Part shown: positions 24,685 to 38,738 of the stretch, piece by piece
Layout: each line of letters opens with the position of its first letter
Numbering within the stretch: the first letter of the stretch is position 1
NCBI GenBank assembly: GCA_907164885.2
Contig: OU015495.1
Location: 102,748,622-102,812,621 of the forward strand
Direction of reading: 5' to 3'
DNA: 64,000 bases
DNA from: Dolomedes plantarius
Lineage: Eukaryota; Arthropoda; Arachnida; Araneae; Dolomedidae
The notes under the pieces: model-generated
Told to the model about the DNA's origin: nothing
Databases searched by the model: none
Seen by the model: only the letters and a program-made list of their open reading frames with translations
Translations under genes and position numbers: made by a program

Positions 24685-27600
24685 TTTATATATATCACTG
24701 GGTTCCGTATAATTTTTACTAGTTTTATAATTTAACACCTTCTATCAGTTCAGTGGGCGGTAATGCATACCATTACACAAGTAAAGTGCAGTAAAACAAA
24801 GTCTATTATGTATAATTATTAAAATTTGAGCTTCACAAATGCCTGCTACGGCTGATTTTTGAGACACATTAGACTTCTGTGGACACAACATCCAAAATGC
24901 TGAAAAGTTTAAGGATAGTATGGACATAAATACTTAAAAGAATATATTACTTAAAAGAATTTAAAATTTAAAATTTATAGTATGTTTAGAGTTTGACAGA
25001 TCTGCTAAACTAGTTTGTGTGTTTTCACTTTAACGCCCAGGGAAGGTTTAAAAAATAATGACTTTCCGATTTGTAAATGTTTTATTGATTAATATTTTAG
25101 CTCCTTTGGAGAACGAAAAAATTATTCATTTTTAAAAGAAATTTTTCCTTTGGAATGTTTGAAGGTTTTTCTTGAATATTCCTTGAATATTTTTTTCTAG
25201 ATCAAAAGTCCTGCAGACAGTTTAATGAAAATAGAAGAAAAGAATGCTATTCAAAATTTCTCTGAAATGTCTTTCAAGGAAATGTTTTAAATACCATTCT
25301 AAATACCATACCAAATGTTTTAAATACTATTCCAAAGATGAATAATCGAGAAAGACTCCATTACGATATAAATGGACCTAAAATACAAATGTAGAGGAAG
25401 GCATGCTTGGACAGCATAGCATAAAAATGTATCTGATAATGTAATCATCGCAAAAACGTGCGCTGTACGTTATTTGACTTTAAAACCTCTGTAGTGTGTA
25501 TTAAGTGAAGAAAATAAGAATTCACTTTTGAGAATTTGTTGTGTTCCAGACTCCCTTAGCTTCCAGATGCGGGATTTTTCAAACATTTTTATAGTTCCAA
25601 AAATGAAAAGGAAGTTTTATTTTCTTTTTTAAAATTATTTTTTAAGAAACTTCAAAGCTCGGTTTTGAGTTACATATCAAATTAGCTTGTTCCGACCATA
25701 TTTGCGAAAAAGGAAGGCTTTTATTTTAACCATGCCACCTGCTTTATATAGTGGTTAGCATAACAAGTTTTTTTTCCGTTTTAAGCATAGGCAAAAGCAA
25801 GGGTAGTCCAGTGATGTCCCTTCAGGAGAAAAATCGTCCATTCCCTTCTTGGATACTTCCATAATAAAGTAAATAGCAAATATCGTGATAGCTACGGACC
25901 AAAGTCCTCCTGTCATTGGAATTCTATATTTTTTTTAAGTGAAGAGATACTGTTAGATCAATTTAAAAGCCACTTATATATCATCCATAAAAGGGGAAAA
26001 CGAAGGGCAAAAAACCTTTCTTACATGCGAAAGCTTCCTCTTACGTGCAGTGCAGAAAACTTCTCCGATTAAGTCGGTGTTCTGCAGAAAAAGCGAGATT
26101 TTAAACAAGTAGGGAGAATACGGCGCTTCTTCAATCACAAGAATTCCTATTCGATTGAAGCTGCAAGAAATTCAGCTCTTCGGGTTACAAATGCGTTATT
26201 TTTAATCCTAATAAAAGCGGTAAAATTAATTAACCTCATATAAGGATTTAAAAATTCCAGCCTAGTTTTGTACCAAGATGTGAAAGTTATTCTTATAATA
26301 AAATAACTTCTCAGAAAAAAAATTTAAAAAGTAAATAAAATGAGTTTTTTCAATATTTCCCAGCGGAGGGGAGCATTCTGTAGCTCTTATCATCAGTTTT
26401 AGTAATTTCAAAAACTCACAAATAAGTCAATATAAAATTAGTCTTTTACAGAAGGTTTTTGTAATACTTAGATGCGCCAATTTAAAATTTAACAATGCTG
26501 TCTGTTTTTAAGAATTAAATAAATGCGCGTGGTTTTACTATTATAAAATCCAAACACATGAGAGTGACAAAGTTTAGAACATACAAATAGGAATTTAAAT
26601 ACGAGAAACAGTTATTTATGCGAAAATCTCAATATTTTTTTTTTATATTCTAACTAACATAAGAATTTATACATATTTTTGTGTAATCACTATGTTCCTT
26701 GCATCTTTTTTTCTAACATTTTGGCTAACCTATTTTACAAATCCCGTCGGTGGTCTATCAAACAATTTTAATTTTCTTGATCGTAGTTTGCAGGAAACAC
26801 CTGCGTATCCTTTTCCAATACAAATGTATTGATCTCTTAGAATGTGTATTTTGACTTCACTCAAATCATGAAAATAAAGAAGAAAAGACAGTTAATATTT
26901 ATATAGAAGGTATTTTTAAAATTAATTTTTATTAAAATCAACCATTCTACAACCCAAAATATCAATGATAATATCTTGAAATATTCCTCTAAAACATTTT
27001 TTTGATGTTGCAGCAATTGTCAATGTAAACCCGGCCGTATCTTCTCTTTACGTACATATGATGACATTTAAAATTAAAACTGCATATTTTTTGTAAATCT
27101 ATTCATTTTCAAAGCTTTCTAGCATAATATATTTATATTAATATGGGGATTTACGGTTTGTGCTAAGTTATTTATATCTATACATAGTTGGAAATATATT
27201 GTAAATTTAATATCGGCTATTTTTTTGGAAAAAAAATTTAATTTTCTATTAATTAACACAAAGGGAAAAATTATTTTGTTGTTACATGTTATCTATGTTC
27301 TGCACTTTATATGAGCTCGTAAATTTTAAAAGTAGCGCACTATTATATAAAAAAATCAACTTTATCTATTATAATAAGCTTTTTCATTCGGTATCCTTTC
27401 AATTATATAAGGGTGATAAAAATTCTTTTAGGAGCTTTAAAGCATGAAATTTTTGTCAGAAAACCACTTTGTGGGACAACTCGTGTGAAAAAAAAAAAAT
27501 CCAAAATTCCTCTGGCATATAGCACGAAAATACTAAGCACACAATAAACAGATTTCGTATTTGAAATTGTGCTGCCATCTAGTGACAAATTAAAAAGCGG

Positions 27601-28247
27601 CATTCCGGAGTTTGAAAGTCGCAGCTGAAAAGGCGAACGCGTTGCTCCTTCTTTGAATCCAGCCGAAGAAATATCTCCAGAGCGAATGAATGACACATTT
27701 TGCTTCATGTTTGATTATTGATTTCGGGGGAGAAGAAATGGGGTTAAAGTTTCTTACGCTAATATTTGTTTTTGAATTGAAATAACTACCCCTGATTTTA
27801 AAACTACGTTTAAAAAATGCAATTTCGCTATGCTTGCAAAATAATTTATTTATGTTGTTCCCGTTTATCAACGACTACTGAACTTGATCTTTATAATTTC
27901 TATTTTTTTTTTGTTTCGCTTTTTAACACAATTTTTTAAAGATTTAACGTAATTATTCGGAAAGTCGAAAGAATCATTAACTTTGCCAACGGTATATGGC
28001 ACATTATATAATCCTTAAGTTTATCTAAGAATATTGGTAAAAATATGCAACAAAAGGCTTCGACAATCATGATTTCTAAAATTTTTTCTCATGCACTCTG
28101 TGTGGGAAAACCAGTTTAGATAAAATTGGGCAAAATACTATGCGTATTCAATACGAAAAATATGATATAATAGAACAAATACAATTTGACGTCACTGAAA
28201 TTTTGTCCAAATATGATACTTAAGAAAGCTCATATCAACACATGTAC

Positions 28248-28250
<3 letters not shown>
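24685..28250. other. AT-rich intergenic DNA
   Basis: No gene recognised. 27400-27870 has several overlapping open frames without family resemblance. A tgccatctagtgac word near 27573 resembles a CTCF-type motif (see findings). Confidence 0.45.
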
Positions 28251-30345
<2,095 letters not shown>

Positions 30346-30585
30346 TTTACCTATTATTATTTTTTTTACCAATGCGGAGGCACTTGTAATCAAACATTGG
30401 CCTATACTACGCCGCAATTTTACTGCCCATTTTATTATGGGGGCACCATATAGGCGGACAGCATTACCCCCTATGAAGGGACGACTCGAACGGAGGCATT
30501 TTTCGTGGCGCAACGCCGGGATTCGATCTGAGCACCCTGAGCATCGAAAGCCAGCACGCTGTACCACACGGCCGCCACAAGCCCA
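30346..30585 (-). mobile_element. tRNA-derived SINE
   Basis: Read on the minus strand, the head has a tRNA-like A box (tggtacagcgtgctggc, about 30567-30551) followed about 30 bases later by a B box (gatcgaatccc, about 30528-30518). This is the internal RNA polymerase III promoter. A body of about 140 bases follows, ending in aaaaaaataataatagg (30368-30352), a tail typical of SINEs. The region is GC-richer than its surroundings. It is not an intact tRNA gene: the sequence outside the boxes does not close an acceptor stem. Confidence 0.75.
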
Positions 30586-30592
30586 TTAATCT

Positions 30593-31576
30593 ATTATAAT
30601 TTTGTGAATTTGCTTTTCAAATTTATTTTACGCTCTAATATTTTTATAATGTGTCATACTCCATATGCTGGAAAACTATTAGATGACACACTTTAAAAAA
30701 AATATTCCAAAATCTAAAGAAAGAAAATAGAAATTTTATTTCTGGGTAAACGAATAAATGGCAGCTTTGGTGACAGAGTTATGTTTATGTGTATTCTTCA
30801 GAATAAGCCATATTTCTGTCTGTCCAATATACTGATTGATAAGTTATGTTAAAAGTATAAAGACTCTTTCTTTATCCCAAATTCTCATTTGCATTTCTTA
30901 CTATAACCTTAAAATAGCTGCCATTTCGGGTAACCGGCTCTAGACTTATTGCGTTTCGGACTATCTGATGACCATCTTGTACGCAATCAAGCCATTCCTT
31001 GATCTTCCTTAACACGTTTTATATTATCTCCGTCATAGATAAGCTAGAGGATTGTTGTTCCTCGATCAGAATATGATGCAATAGCTTAACATAATGGCAT
31101 TTTTAAGTGACGTACTAACAACGTTGTCTTTGCATCTATGTCTCTCATTTGAATTTTTCTCTTTCACTTAAAATTCAACTAAGGAGTCGATCCCCCGACC
31201 TTCAGCTTTCCAGAAAACTGGCAGACCGTAACATTATTTAGCTGTATTAATTTCATTATCGGACTTCACCAGGACAAGCAATACTCCGCATTTATGTCGG
31301 ATTATTTCAGTCTCTAGTTTAGTACTCGTATTAAACCGCGTCTAAAATAGACCATCGCTGAAGATTTAAACGTGAAACAGAAATCTGTAATAATCCGTCG
31401 TGCAAATGCATTTTGAGTTAAATGAGGGTAATGGTAAAATTCCTTCATAAGTACTTCCTTCATAAGTACAAGAACATTTATCCTGTCTCTTCTCAAAAGC
31501 AAAAGAAACGTTTTGATTCGTATCAGATCAAGAGAAAAAAAGTTACCATAGTGCAGCTTACAGAAACTTATCGTTA
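30593..31576. other. AT-rich intergenic DNA
   Basis: Nothing recognisable. Confidence 0.5.
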
Positions 31577-32105
31577 TTAAGGCTGCTGTGTACTAACTCT
31601 ATTGGATTCACTCACCTCAATATTAACCTATGGAGAAAATGTGTCTACTATTAACAGCTACATAAATGCTGGTAATCCAATAAAAATGGTATTTTCAGAT
31701 AGCCTGAACTTTTCTGCACCCTACAACAGGATTCATTTTACTAATTTCGTCCACCAAAGGAATTTATGAGAGCTTAAAACACACTAAACCAAATTTTTCC
31801 CCCGAATAATTTAACCACCTACCAGATTCCTTTTTCTGCTATATTGTGACCAATAATAAGCATATTTTTTATATACAATTTTCTATTGAAATCGATTATA
31901 TGAATTTAAATCAGAAGTCAAAACTGTTACAAGTATTGTATTGATTAATTTATGATAATTTTTAATTTCGGCGAAAATATGACATTTTTACTTAAAGTTG
32001 GCTTTCTGTTTCTGACGTAAGTACTAAACTGGAAAGCACACTTTACAGAAAATAAATGTAAGAAAAGACCATGTATTTCTTAAATAGCTACATTTTTAAT
32101 TCATT

Positions 32106-32315
32106 TCAAAATTCAGCCTTGGTAAGATATATTTTAAAACATGGAGATAAGCAGAGTCCAATATCACAATCGGGACAAATATATCTGATTTCTTTTCTGA
32201 CCCGTTTTCCGCTATCGTTCCTTTTCGAGCAACACACAAAGCACAGCCTCGTTAGTCCCAGTTTCTTTTCAGTGGGAGAAATCACTTCTATAAAGTGTAT
32301 TCTGTTATGAGACAC
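32106..32315 (-). pseudogene. piggyBac transposase, C-terminal zinc-ribbon remnant
   Basis: About 69 codons show LCFVCCSKR, then RKEIRYICPDC, then GLCLSPCFKIY. This is the cysteine-rich domain that ends piggyBac (DDE_Tnp_1_7) transposases and helps bind the terminal repeats: a C-x2-C pair, RKExRY-x-C-x2-C, and LC-x2-PCF-x2-Y. There is no ATG at the start of this segment, and stops lie just upstream, so the catalytic domain has been lost. Together with the TTAA duplication this fixes the class of the surrounding element. The piece cannot act as a transposase. Confidence 0.88.
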
Positions 32316-32560
32316 TCACTGTCACCCATTTTTCTTTTATTATAACCCAAAATTAGAAGTAAACACTATTCGCAACGCGTAATACAATGAACAAGTGCAA
32401 ACAATATCGCTCAATTTTCCCGCCTAAACGAAAAGCAGTAAAACCTGTCCTTGAACTGGTTTTACCATCCAATCTCTCATGAGCTACTAGAGACATCCAT
32501 TAAAAACACTGAAAAGTAAAAAAAAAAAGATTGAAAAAACCGGCCAAATCAGTGGACTGG

Positions 32561-32691
32561 TGTCGGAAAATACACTGCCCGAACAGTGTCGATACCTCCT
32601 AAATGAACTTCTTCTTTACGTTCTTTAGGAGGTGTTGACGGTGTACGGGCAAATTAAGGAAGCCCCTTATGTCAGCCCCCGTGTTCCGACA
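32561..32691. repeat. Imperfect palindrome inside the piggyBac element
   Basis: The outer ends are tgtcggaa and ttccgaca. The inner arms tacctcctaaatgaac and gttctttaggaggtg pair around a short loop (ttctttac), and cactgcccgaaca pairs imperfectly with a tgtacgggc word. It could be a small nested inverted-repeat element or the hairpin-forming subterminal part of the host element. Confidence 0.7.
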
Positions 32692-32905
32692 AAAATGTTA
32701 AGTGGTTAAATTTAAAAAAATTATTTTCGTATTTTTTTCAAAAACGAAAAATTCCCCAATGTGTAAAATTTATTTCTCTATTACGGAGTACAATTTTTTA
32801 AAAAAAATATCTTAAAATCCAAGTCGACAATCCTTGGACAAATTTTCTCCATAGGTTAAAATTGAAGTGAGCGAATCCAATAAAGTTAGTACACAGCAGC
32901 TTTAA

Positions 32906-34211
32906 TGTTCATGCAACAAAAGTGATATTTTAAAAAGTGTGAAAGAAGATATTTCATATTTTTCTCTTTTTTCCCCCGGTTATTTCTAAGAGGATAAACG
33001 AATTCAAAAAATACAGTACGTAGACAATTAATATCAAATTCTACTGTTGAATATATCAACATAAAAGTACATGCCAAAGAAATAATACCCTTTTATTTTC
33101 TGAGCTAAAGGCTTGTTCCGATTAATGCATTCAGGAGATTACACTACAAACCTAAACTTAATAAAGACAAATTCTGCGTTAAAAAGCTTCCGAAATGAGA
33201 AAACTTCTTTATTCTAAATCCGAATTTGAGGAATTAAATTTTCATTGCTAATGTCTTTGTTTCGACAGATTTGAAATTCAAATTTTCAGATTGAATAACA
33301 TAATTCTGCATATTAAGTTGATAATAGCTTTTTTACTTTGTAATAATAAAAACTGGATGTTTTTTACACTTTGTTTCATTTTGCAGCAGGTTTCTTATTT
33401 GTTTATATTCTTCTGATTTAGAAAAGATATTTAAATTGGAAAATCGGTAGTTATTTTGTGACCGAGCATGTTATATAAGATTATGCATATCAGCTAGAGT
33501 TTTGTTATATTTTGGTATATTTTAGATAGTCGTCATTTAATATAAAAATCTCTCACACAATGCTTAGAAATATGCAAATATTCTACAGTTTTCATTCGAA
33601 CCTAACTTCTTTTTCAAATCTAAAAATGTGATCAGAATGTAGCACGAAAAGTTATTTTGTTAAATCATGTGTATTTATTAAACTAAACCGTTTTCTGAAT
33701 TTTATTTGTCATGGGTATTTGATTAAAACCCAAAATTACATACAAAAGTAAGGAATTTTAGGTCGATGTATCACATTTGTATGATTTCTACATCTATGAG
33801 GAATGTAAATTAATTTTATACTACTTTCTTTGTGTTATTTTCCCCAGTTCTATTTTCTTATGTTTAGAACGTTGGGGTAAGTAATATTTGTAATTATCTC
33901 AACTGAATAGGTAAATTATTTAGACTACTGTCTCAATTTTTTTTAATGTTCCGGTATGTTTATGAATTTAAAACTGAGGGGAGATGGCATCATTCATTTT
34001 CAACAGTGTGATATTCAAACCTGCTATTTCGGATTATTTTCTACGCACGTTTTTAATTCCAGTATGTTCATGAATTTCGGTCTATTGATATGTTCCATGT
34101 GTGATGCAAATGGCACATACCATTAATATTTACCACCCATATCCGTTTATACGCATTTACTTGTATCTTAAAAGATAAATTTTAGCACTTTTAGCATAAT
34201 TTTTTATTCCA

Positions 34212-34212
<1 letters not shown>
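32906..34212. other. AT-rich intergenic DNA
   Basis: Nothing recognisable. A short word (ttccggtatgtttatgaattt) is echoed about 108 bases later. Confidence 0.5.
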
Positions 34213-34254
<42 letters not shown>

Positions 34255-34267
34255 TATATATATATAT

Positions 34268-34344
<77 letters not shown>
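34213..34344. repeat. (AT)n microsatellite with a short (AC)n block
   Basis: About 130 bases of at dinucleotides with tacacacacaca and catacata interruptions, abutting the dispersed repeat at 34345-34445. Confidence 0.95.
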
Positions 34345-34349
<5 letters not shown>

Positions 34350-34445
34350 TAGCCCCCTTAATGGCTCTTCCTACAAAGGGGGTATGAAATTTCCCCTTCT
34401 AAAGAGGGAATCGGGAAAATGGGCCCCGTAAGCTAAAGGTTAAGC
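34345..34445 (+). repeat. Dispersed repeat next to an (AT)n array, copy 1
   Basis: The words gggtatgaaat, cttctaaagagggaatc and ggccccgtaagct occur in the same order, inverted, at 46722-46812. Both copies have a long (AT)n array on the same side. Confidence 0.85.
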
Positions 34446-34709
34446 TACTTTTGAGTATCTTCACATGCTATTCGAAGGGAAGTAATGTTAGTGATACACA
34501 GATTTGTTGCGTTTCTTTCAAATGAAAAAAATGAAAATCGATAGGATTTTTTAGGTATTGTAAAATGTTCTTGTATCTAATTGATTTTTTTTTGTAAAAA
34601 GCCTTTTCATTACCTTTTAAAGAAGGGAGAGCTGTTCACGGTACATGGATTTACGCTATGTAATTGTTATATGCATTCAGATTCTTTTTAAATACCTTGG
34701 ATTGATATA

Positions 34710-36118
34710 CACTGCTGGCCACCCAAATTGCAACTCCAAGAAAGACAAGAGATATCACAACAAAATTTATTTTGTAGATAACATGTTGACCAAGTATTAT
34801 ATGATTAAATTTATAGACTTCTGTGAAGTGTGGTTCCTGCCAAAATCAGTAGCCAGAGTAGCCGCCATTGTTGGTGATCACCGCTGCCACACGCCTCGGC
34901 ATTGATTCAAAGAGACTTTGGATGAGTTCTTGGGGTACAGCAGACCAAGCAGCTTCCACACGTTGCCAAAGTTGATCTGCTGTGGCAGCTGGGGATGGAA
35001 TCTGGATCAATCGTAGAGCAACCATGGACCTCATGTTTTCTATCGGCGAAAGATCCGGAGAGCGAGGCGGCCAGGGAAGCAATTCAATCTGGCGATTGAC
35101 GAAGAACCGTTGGACAATGCGTGCCACGTGTGGTCGCGCATTATCCTGTTGAAATATGGCTGTGGGCAAGCCCTGAAGGTAAGGAAGGACAGCTGGCTCC
35201 AACACCTCGGAGATGTAGCGCTGGCTGTTTAAAGTACCGGCAATGCGTACTAGAGGTGTGCGAGAGTGATATCCAATACCTCCCCATACCATAATACCCG
35301 GTGCAGGACCAGTGTGGCGGTGTATAACGCAGCTGTTCAGAATCCTCTCTTCACGGTGTCTCCAGACTCGAATGCGACCATCGTGGTGTTGCAGACAGAA
35401 GCGTGACTCGTCAGTAAAGACAATTTCATTCCATTCTGCCGTCCACATCCTTCTGTCATCGCACCATTGGCGGCTGAGACGTCTGTGGTTCTGCGTCAAG
35501 GGTAGACAAAGCAATGGACGTCTTGCGGACAGACCACTCTGCTGTAAACGGCGTCGAATGGTACGCGCAGACACTGGATGATGCGTTACAGACTGCATGT
35601 ACTGTGCTATGGTTCGTGATGTGACTGAGCGATCCGTCACTGCCATGCGAATAATTTGCCTGTCATCACGTGAAGTGGTGCGCTGAGGTGGATGCGATCG
35701 AACACGCCGGTCCGTCGTACCCTCCTGCATCAAACGATCACATATCCGCATTACAGTTGTTTGGTTTCGTCCAACACGACTACCGATTTCCCTGAAAGAT
35801 AATCCACAATCTCGGTAGGCCACTATCCTTCCTCTGTCGAACTCGGATACTTGATCAAAAGATGATCGCTGTTTTCGACGAGGCATAATTGATCGTTTTT
35901 TTGAAAAAACCACAAGAAAAACACAATTGCCGAACTTGAAATCGTCGAAATCTCCAAGCCTTAAATAGCGCTTTGAAGTGGTGCCACAGGCGCGCGGGAC
36001 GTGCGTCTGCGCTGAAATTCTAATCATTTGCATATCTCACCTCCGCTAATGCATGTTGTAAATTTCCTGTTATTTGCATGTTTCCTTCAGGGTGTTGCAT
36101 TTACAGTGGCCAGCAGTG
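34710..36118 (-). mobile_element. Tc1-type transposon with intact open transposase
   Basis: The inverted ends are cactgctggccacccaaatt at 34710 and the inverse of cactgctggccactgtaaat ending at 36118, flanked by TA at 34708-34709 and 36119-36120. Length is 1409 bp, and one minus-strand transposase fills most of it. It is the best-preserved transposon in the window and so probably the youngest Tc1 insertion. The ends differ after the first 15 bases, which may be normal for this lineage or a sign of early decay. Confidence 0.95.
34846..35886 (-). CDS. Tc1-type transposase, 346 aa
   Basis: This DDE recombinase would excise and reinsert the surrounding element at TA sites. The start was chosen at the ATG giving MPRRKQRSSFDQVSEFDRGR (35886). 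That is the usual N-terminus for this lineage; an upstream ATG at 36033 adds 49 residues of no recognisable character. The first helix-turn-helix covers about residues 10-60 (RIVAYRDCGLSFREIGSRVG, TTVMRICDRLMQEG), followed by a second paired-like part (TIRRRLQQSGLSARRPL). The catalytic residues are all present: VFTDESR, FQQDNARPH and SPDLSPIE, with 34 residues between the second aspartate and the glutamate. The length is normal and there are no internal stops. One oddity is ENMRSMV, where relatives usually have ENVWSMV, so loss of the conserved tryptophan could impair activity. It lies alone inside its inverted repeats. Confidence 0.93.
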   Translation of the reverse strand: MPRRKQRSSFDQVSEFDRGRIVAYRDCGLSFREIGSRVGRNQTTVMRICDRLMQEGTTDRRVRSHPPQRTTSRDDRQIIRMAVTDRSVTSRTIAQYMQSVTHHPVSARTIRRRLQQSGLSARRPLLCLPLTQNHRRLSRQWCDDRRMWTAEWNEIVFTDESRFCLQHHDGRIRVWRHREERILNSCVIHRHTGPAPGIMVWGGIGYHSRTPLVRIAGTLNSQRYISEVLEPAVLPYLQGLPTAIFQQDNARPHVARIVQRFFVNRQIELLPWPPRSPDLSPIENMRSMVALRLIQIPSPAATADQLWQRVEAAWSAVPQELIQSLFESMPRRVAAVITNNGGYSGY

Positions 36119-36120
36119 TA

Positions 36121-37748
36121 CTTTCATCTACTTGTCTATTGAAGTGTGAAACTTTATATTTCACTTAAAACTGAAACTAAAGCTAAGTCAATCTAACTAT
36201 CTATTTTTTTTTTTTTAGAATTTACTTCAGAAATGGTACAACAACAACAAAAGGGTTATTCAATTTTTCCTTCAAAGTGAGTCCTAGCACTATTAAAAAA
36301 TAAAAGCATCATAAAAATTGAAGAATAAAAACATTTTTATTTTTTTTATTAGGAAGATAAATAATTTTAATTTTTTATCACCTTCAGCTATAAAAAAATT
36401 GGTTTACTACTGAAGATGCATTAATTATGAAATGATGGAACATGTACGGTGTAAATAGAATTAAAATTATCACAGAAAAAATTTAGATGCTGTTTTTAAT
36501 TTCCTTATCGCGGTCAAGGCAAATTTATGCTTCTTTACATTGAAAATAACAATTTTCCTTCAAATAATTATTTATTTTTCAAAATATTATTTAATTAAAA
36601 AAAGAATATGATACGTTGAATATTATTCTGCGCTAAAGAGACATTCTCTTTATAACTTACACTTTATAATATCCATCAATTAAACTAAAATTAATAAAAT
36701 TTAGAGAAACTTAATTTTTAATTGAAACATTTTACCCATATCTACATTATTCAATAATAACTTTTAATAAATATTTTTTAAAGTGTTATTATAAGCATAT
36801 TTTTTAATTAAAAAGGATATCTACGCTATATCTATATCCTGTATATCTACGCTAAATTCCCGATTTTTTTTTTTTTTTTTGCATAATACGTTCAATGGGA
36901 GAACTTCGTAAATGGCATATTGAAAATACATATGTCAGTTCCTTTATATTGATAAATAACCATTTGTCTCTCAAATAATAAATTTGTCTCTAAAAGTATA
37001 TTTAATTTTAGTAAATAAAATAAATTTTCTTCTTGATTTATGCGAGGTTCACACATTTTTCAAAACATATTTCACACCACGATTTTCTTGTATACATACA
37101 CATTTAATACTTCCAACCACAACAAAAAAGTAATACTTAAACATTCTTTAATAACACACTTTACTCCATCTTTGTGAGGAAATCCTATACGGTTTTACAT
37201 AAAATGTAATGGAACGTATTAAACCCATAAGAATCACTCCAAAATCTTTTAAACTTAAAGTGCAGAACGTTCTCTCTTGGGTAAAGTCAGAATAGTACGG
37301 CGTTAAACACTTTCTTTTCTTCCCCATACGCCATCCCCACCACCCCCAAACGTGTGTTTTCGGCGAAACAAAATTAAATCAACACCTTTCGGAGGAAACT
37401 TAAGATGCCGGGGTATACACGGAATGTTCGCGACCATAATGTATGCAGATTTGCAAAAAGCATCTTCATATAGAATATCGGCACAATGCGATTTTGTTCT
37501 TTGCGGTGATTTTATATTAAATTCCCGTGGAATTGAAAATAAACAGCATTTAGAAGGGATATTTAGGGAGAATTTCAATATATTGGATGATAGCTTTTTT
37601 TTGCCCTCGTCAGACAAATGAATTTATTTATCAGACTGATGTAATATGATACAGTGTTCGCTATTGATTTATAAAGCCTTTTACGGACTCGTGGAAATTT
37701 TGAATATATATTAGTACCTCATCATATGGACAACAGAGGGAACTTATA
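36121..37748. other. AT-rich intergenic DNA
   Basis: No gene recognised. Open frames over 37303-37621 occur on both strands but show no family resemblance. Confidence 0.5.
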
Positions 37749-37752
37749 TTAA

Positions 37753-38240
37753 AAATATACAGTGGGCTATTTTGGTTAATTTTCATGTAATTTTCATCCT
37801 TTTTTTGTATTTAAGACACAAGTATTAAATTTTTTATACAGGTTTTCTATTATGTATGGAATAAAACTTTGCATGGAATTATGCAAGAACAGGCTTATTT
37901 CTTTTTTATATACAAAAATATACAAGCTGTCATATATCCTTGTAAATTTATATAAAATGTAATTTTAAAGGTATCTAAAAAATCCATGCTAAGTTTCTTA
38001 TAGTAGACTTAGATACATTTTCTAAAAAAATTTGGAGCAAAAATATTAATATTTAAAAATGTTATAAAAATTTAAAATTTTTTCTAAAAAATTGAAAATT
38101 TTAAATTTTAATTAAATTTAGTGTTAAAATAAATGTTACTTTTCAGAATACATTTTAAATTGACTGCTAAAATACCATACAATTATAATGTTTATTGAAA
38201 TACTTAAAAATAAATTTTTTTTAAAGTGTACCGTGTCCCC
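37753..38240. mobile_element. TTAA-flanked element, short or decayed member
   Basis: The right end, read inward, is ggggacacggtacacttta followed outside by TTAA at 38241-38244. A weaker left end (atacagtgggctatttt) follows TTAA at 37749-37752. The similarity to the ends at 10570 and 59285 is clear on the right only, so the left boundary is tentative. Confidence 0.55.
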
Positions 38241-38738
38241 TTAAGGTAGTAAAAAATTTAGCAAAATCCTAGTGCCGCACGAAAGATCCATCACGTAGTC
38301 AATAAATTAGAATCATAAATTATCATTTTGTAATTTAACCTTTTAAGTTCGCTTAAAACTTAATTATTTAGTTAGACTTTTATGGAGCCAATCAGCGTCT
38401 AGAAATTAGTGAATTATTTCTCTCTTGAAAGCTAATTTTAGACACATAATATTATCATTTCTCTTTACAGTATTGATAAGAGATACTTCGTGACTTATAT
38501 CTTAAGATCTTACATGAAACAAATTAAAAAAGTATAATCCTTTGATATGAATAACTCTAGATTCTTAAAAAAATTCTAGTTTAGATTTCAAGTAATTGAA
38601 GGTTTTATGTAAAATATTCTGCTCTAAAATGGATTTTATCTTACTTCAAGCATCATGTCGGATGATGTACATAATAAATTTTAGTATGTACTCCACAAAA
38701 TGCCTATTGTGGTGTTAAATATCTATAAACTATTTTAA

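Larger units (their letters stand above)
31581..32901 (-). mobile_element. piggyBac-type element, internally deleted (1321 bp)
   Basis: The inverted ends are about 65 bases long: ggctgctgtgtactaac through tatggagaaaat on the left, matched on the right by the inverse of agctgctgtgtactaac through tatggagaaaat. The flanks are TTAA at 31577-31580 and 32902-32905. On the minus strand it keeps a transposase C-terminal fragment (32106-32315). The rest of the transposase is missing or unreadable. The 408 bp copy at 5449-5856 is a further deletion derivative. A small palindromic insertion or structure lies inside at 32561-32691. Confidence 0.9.

Noticed and set aside
30518..30585. Functional tRNA gene
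   Set aside because: A and B boxes are present but no acceptor or anticodon stem closes, and a SINE body and tail follow.
35887..36033. Extended N-terminus of the intact Tc1 transposase from the ATG at 36033
   Set aside because: The extra 49 residues have no family character and the MPRRKQ start is the usual one.
37303..37621. Opposed 104- and 89-codon frames
   Set aside because: They overlap on opposite strands, have no family resemblance and no splice context; chance is the simplest explanation.
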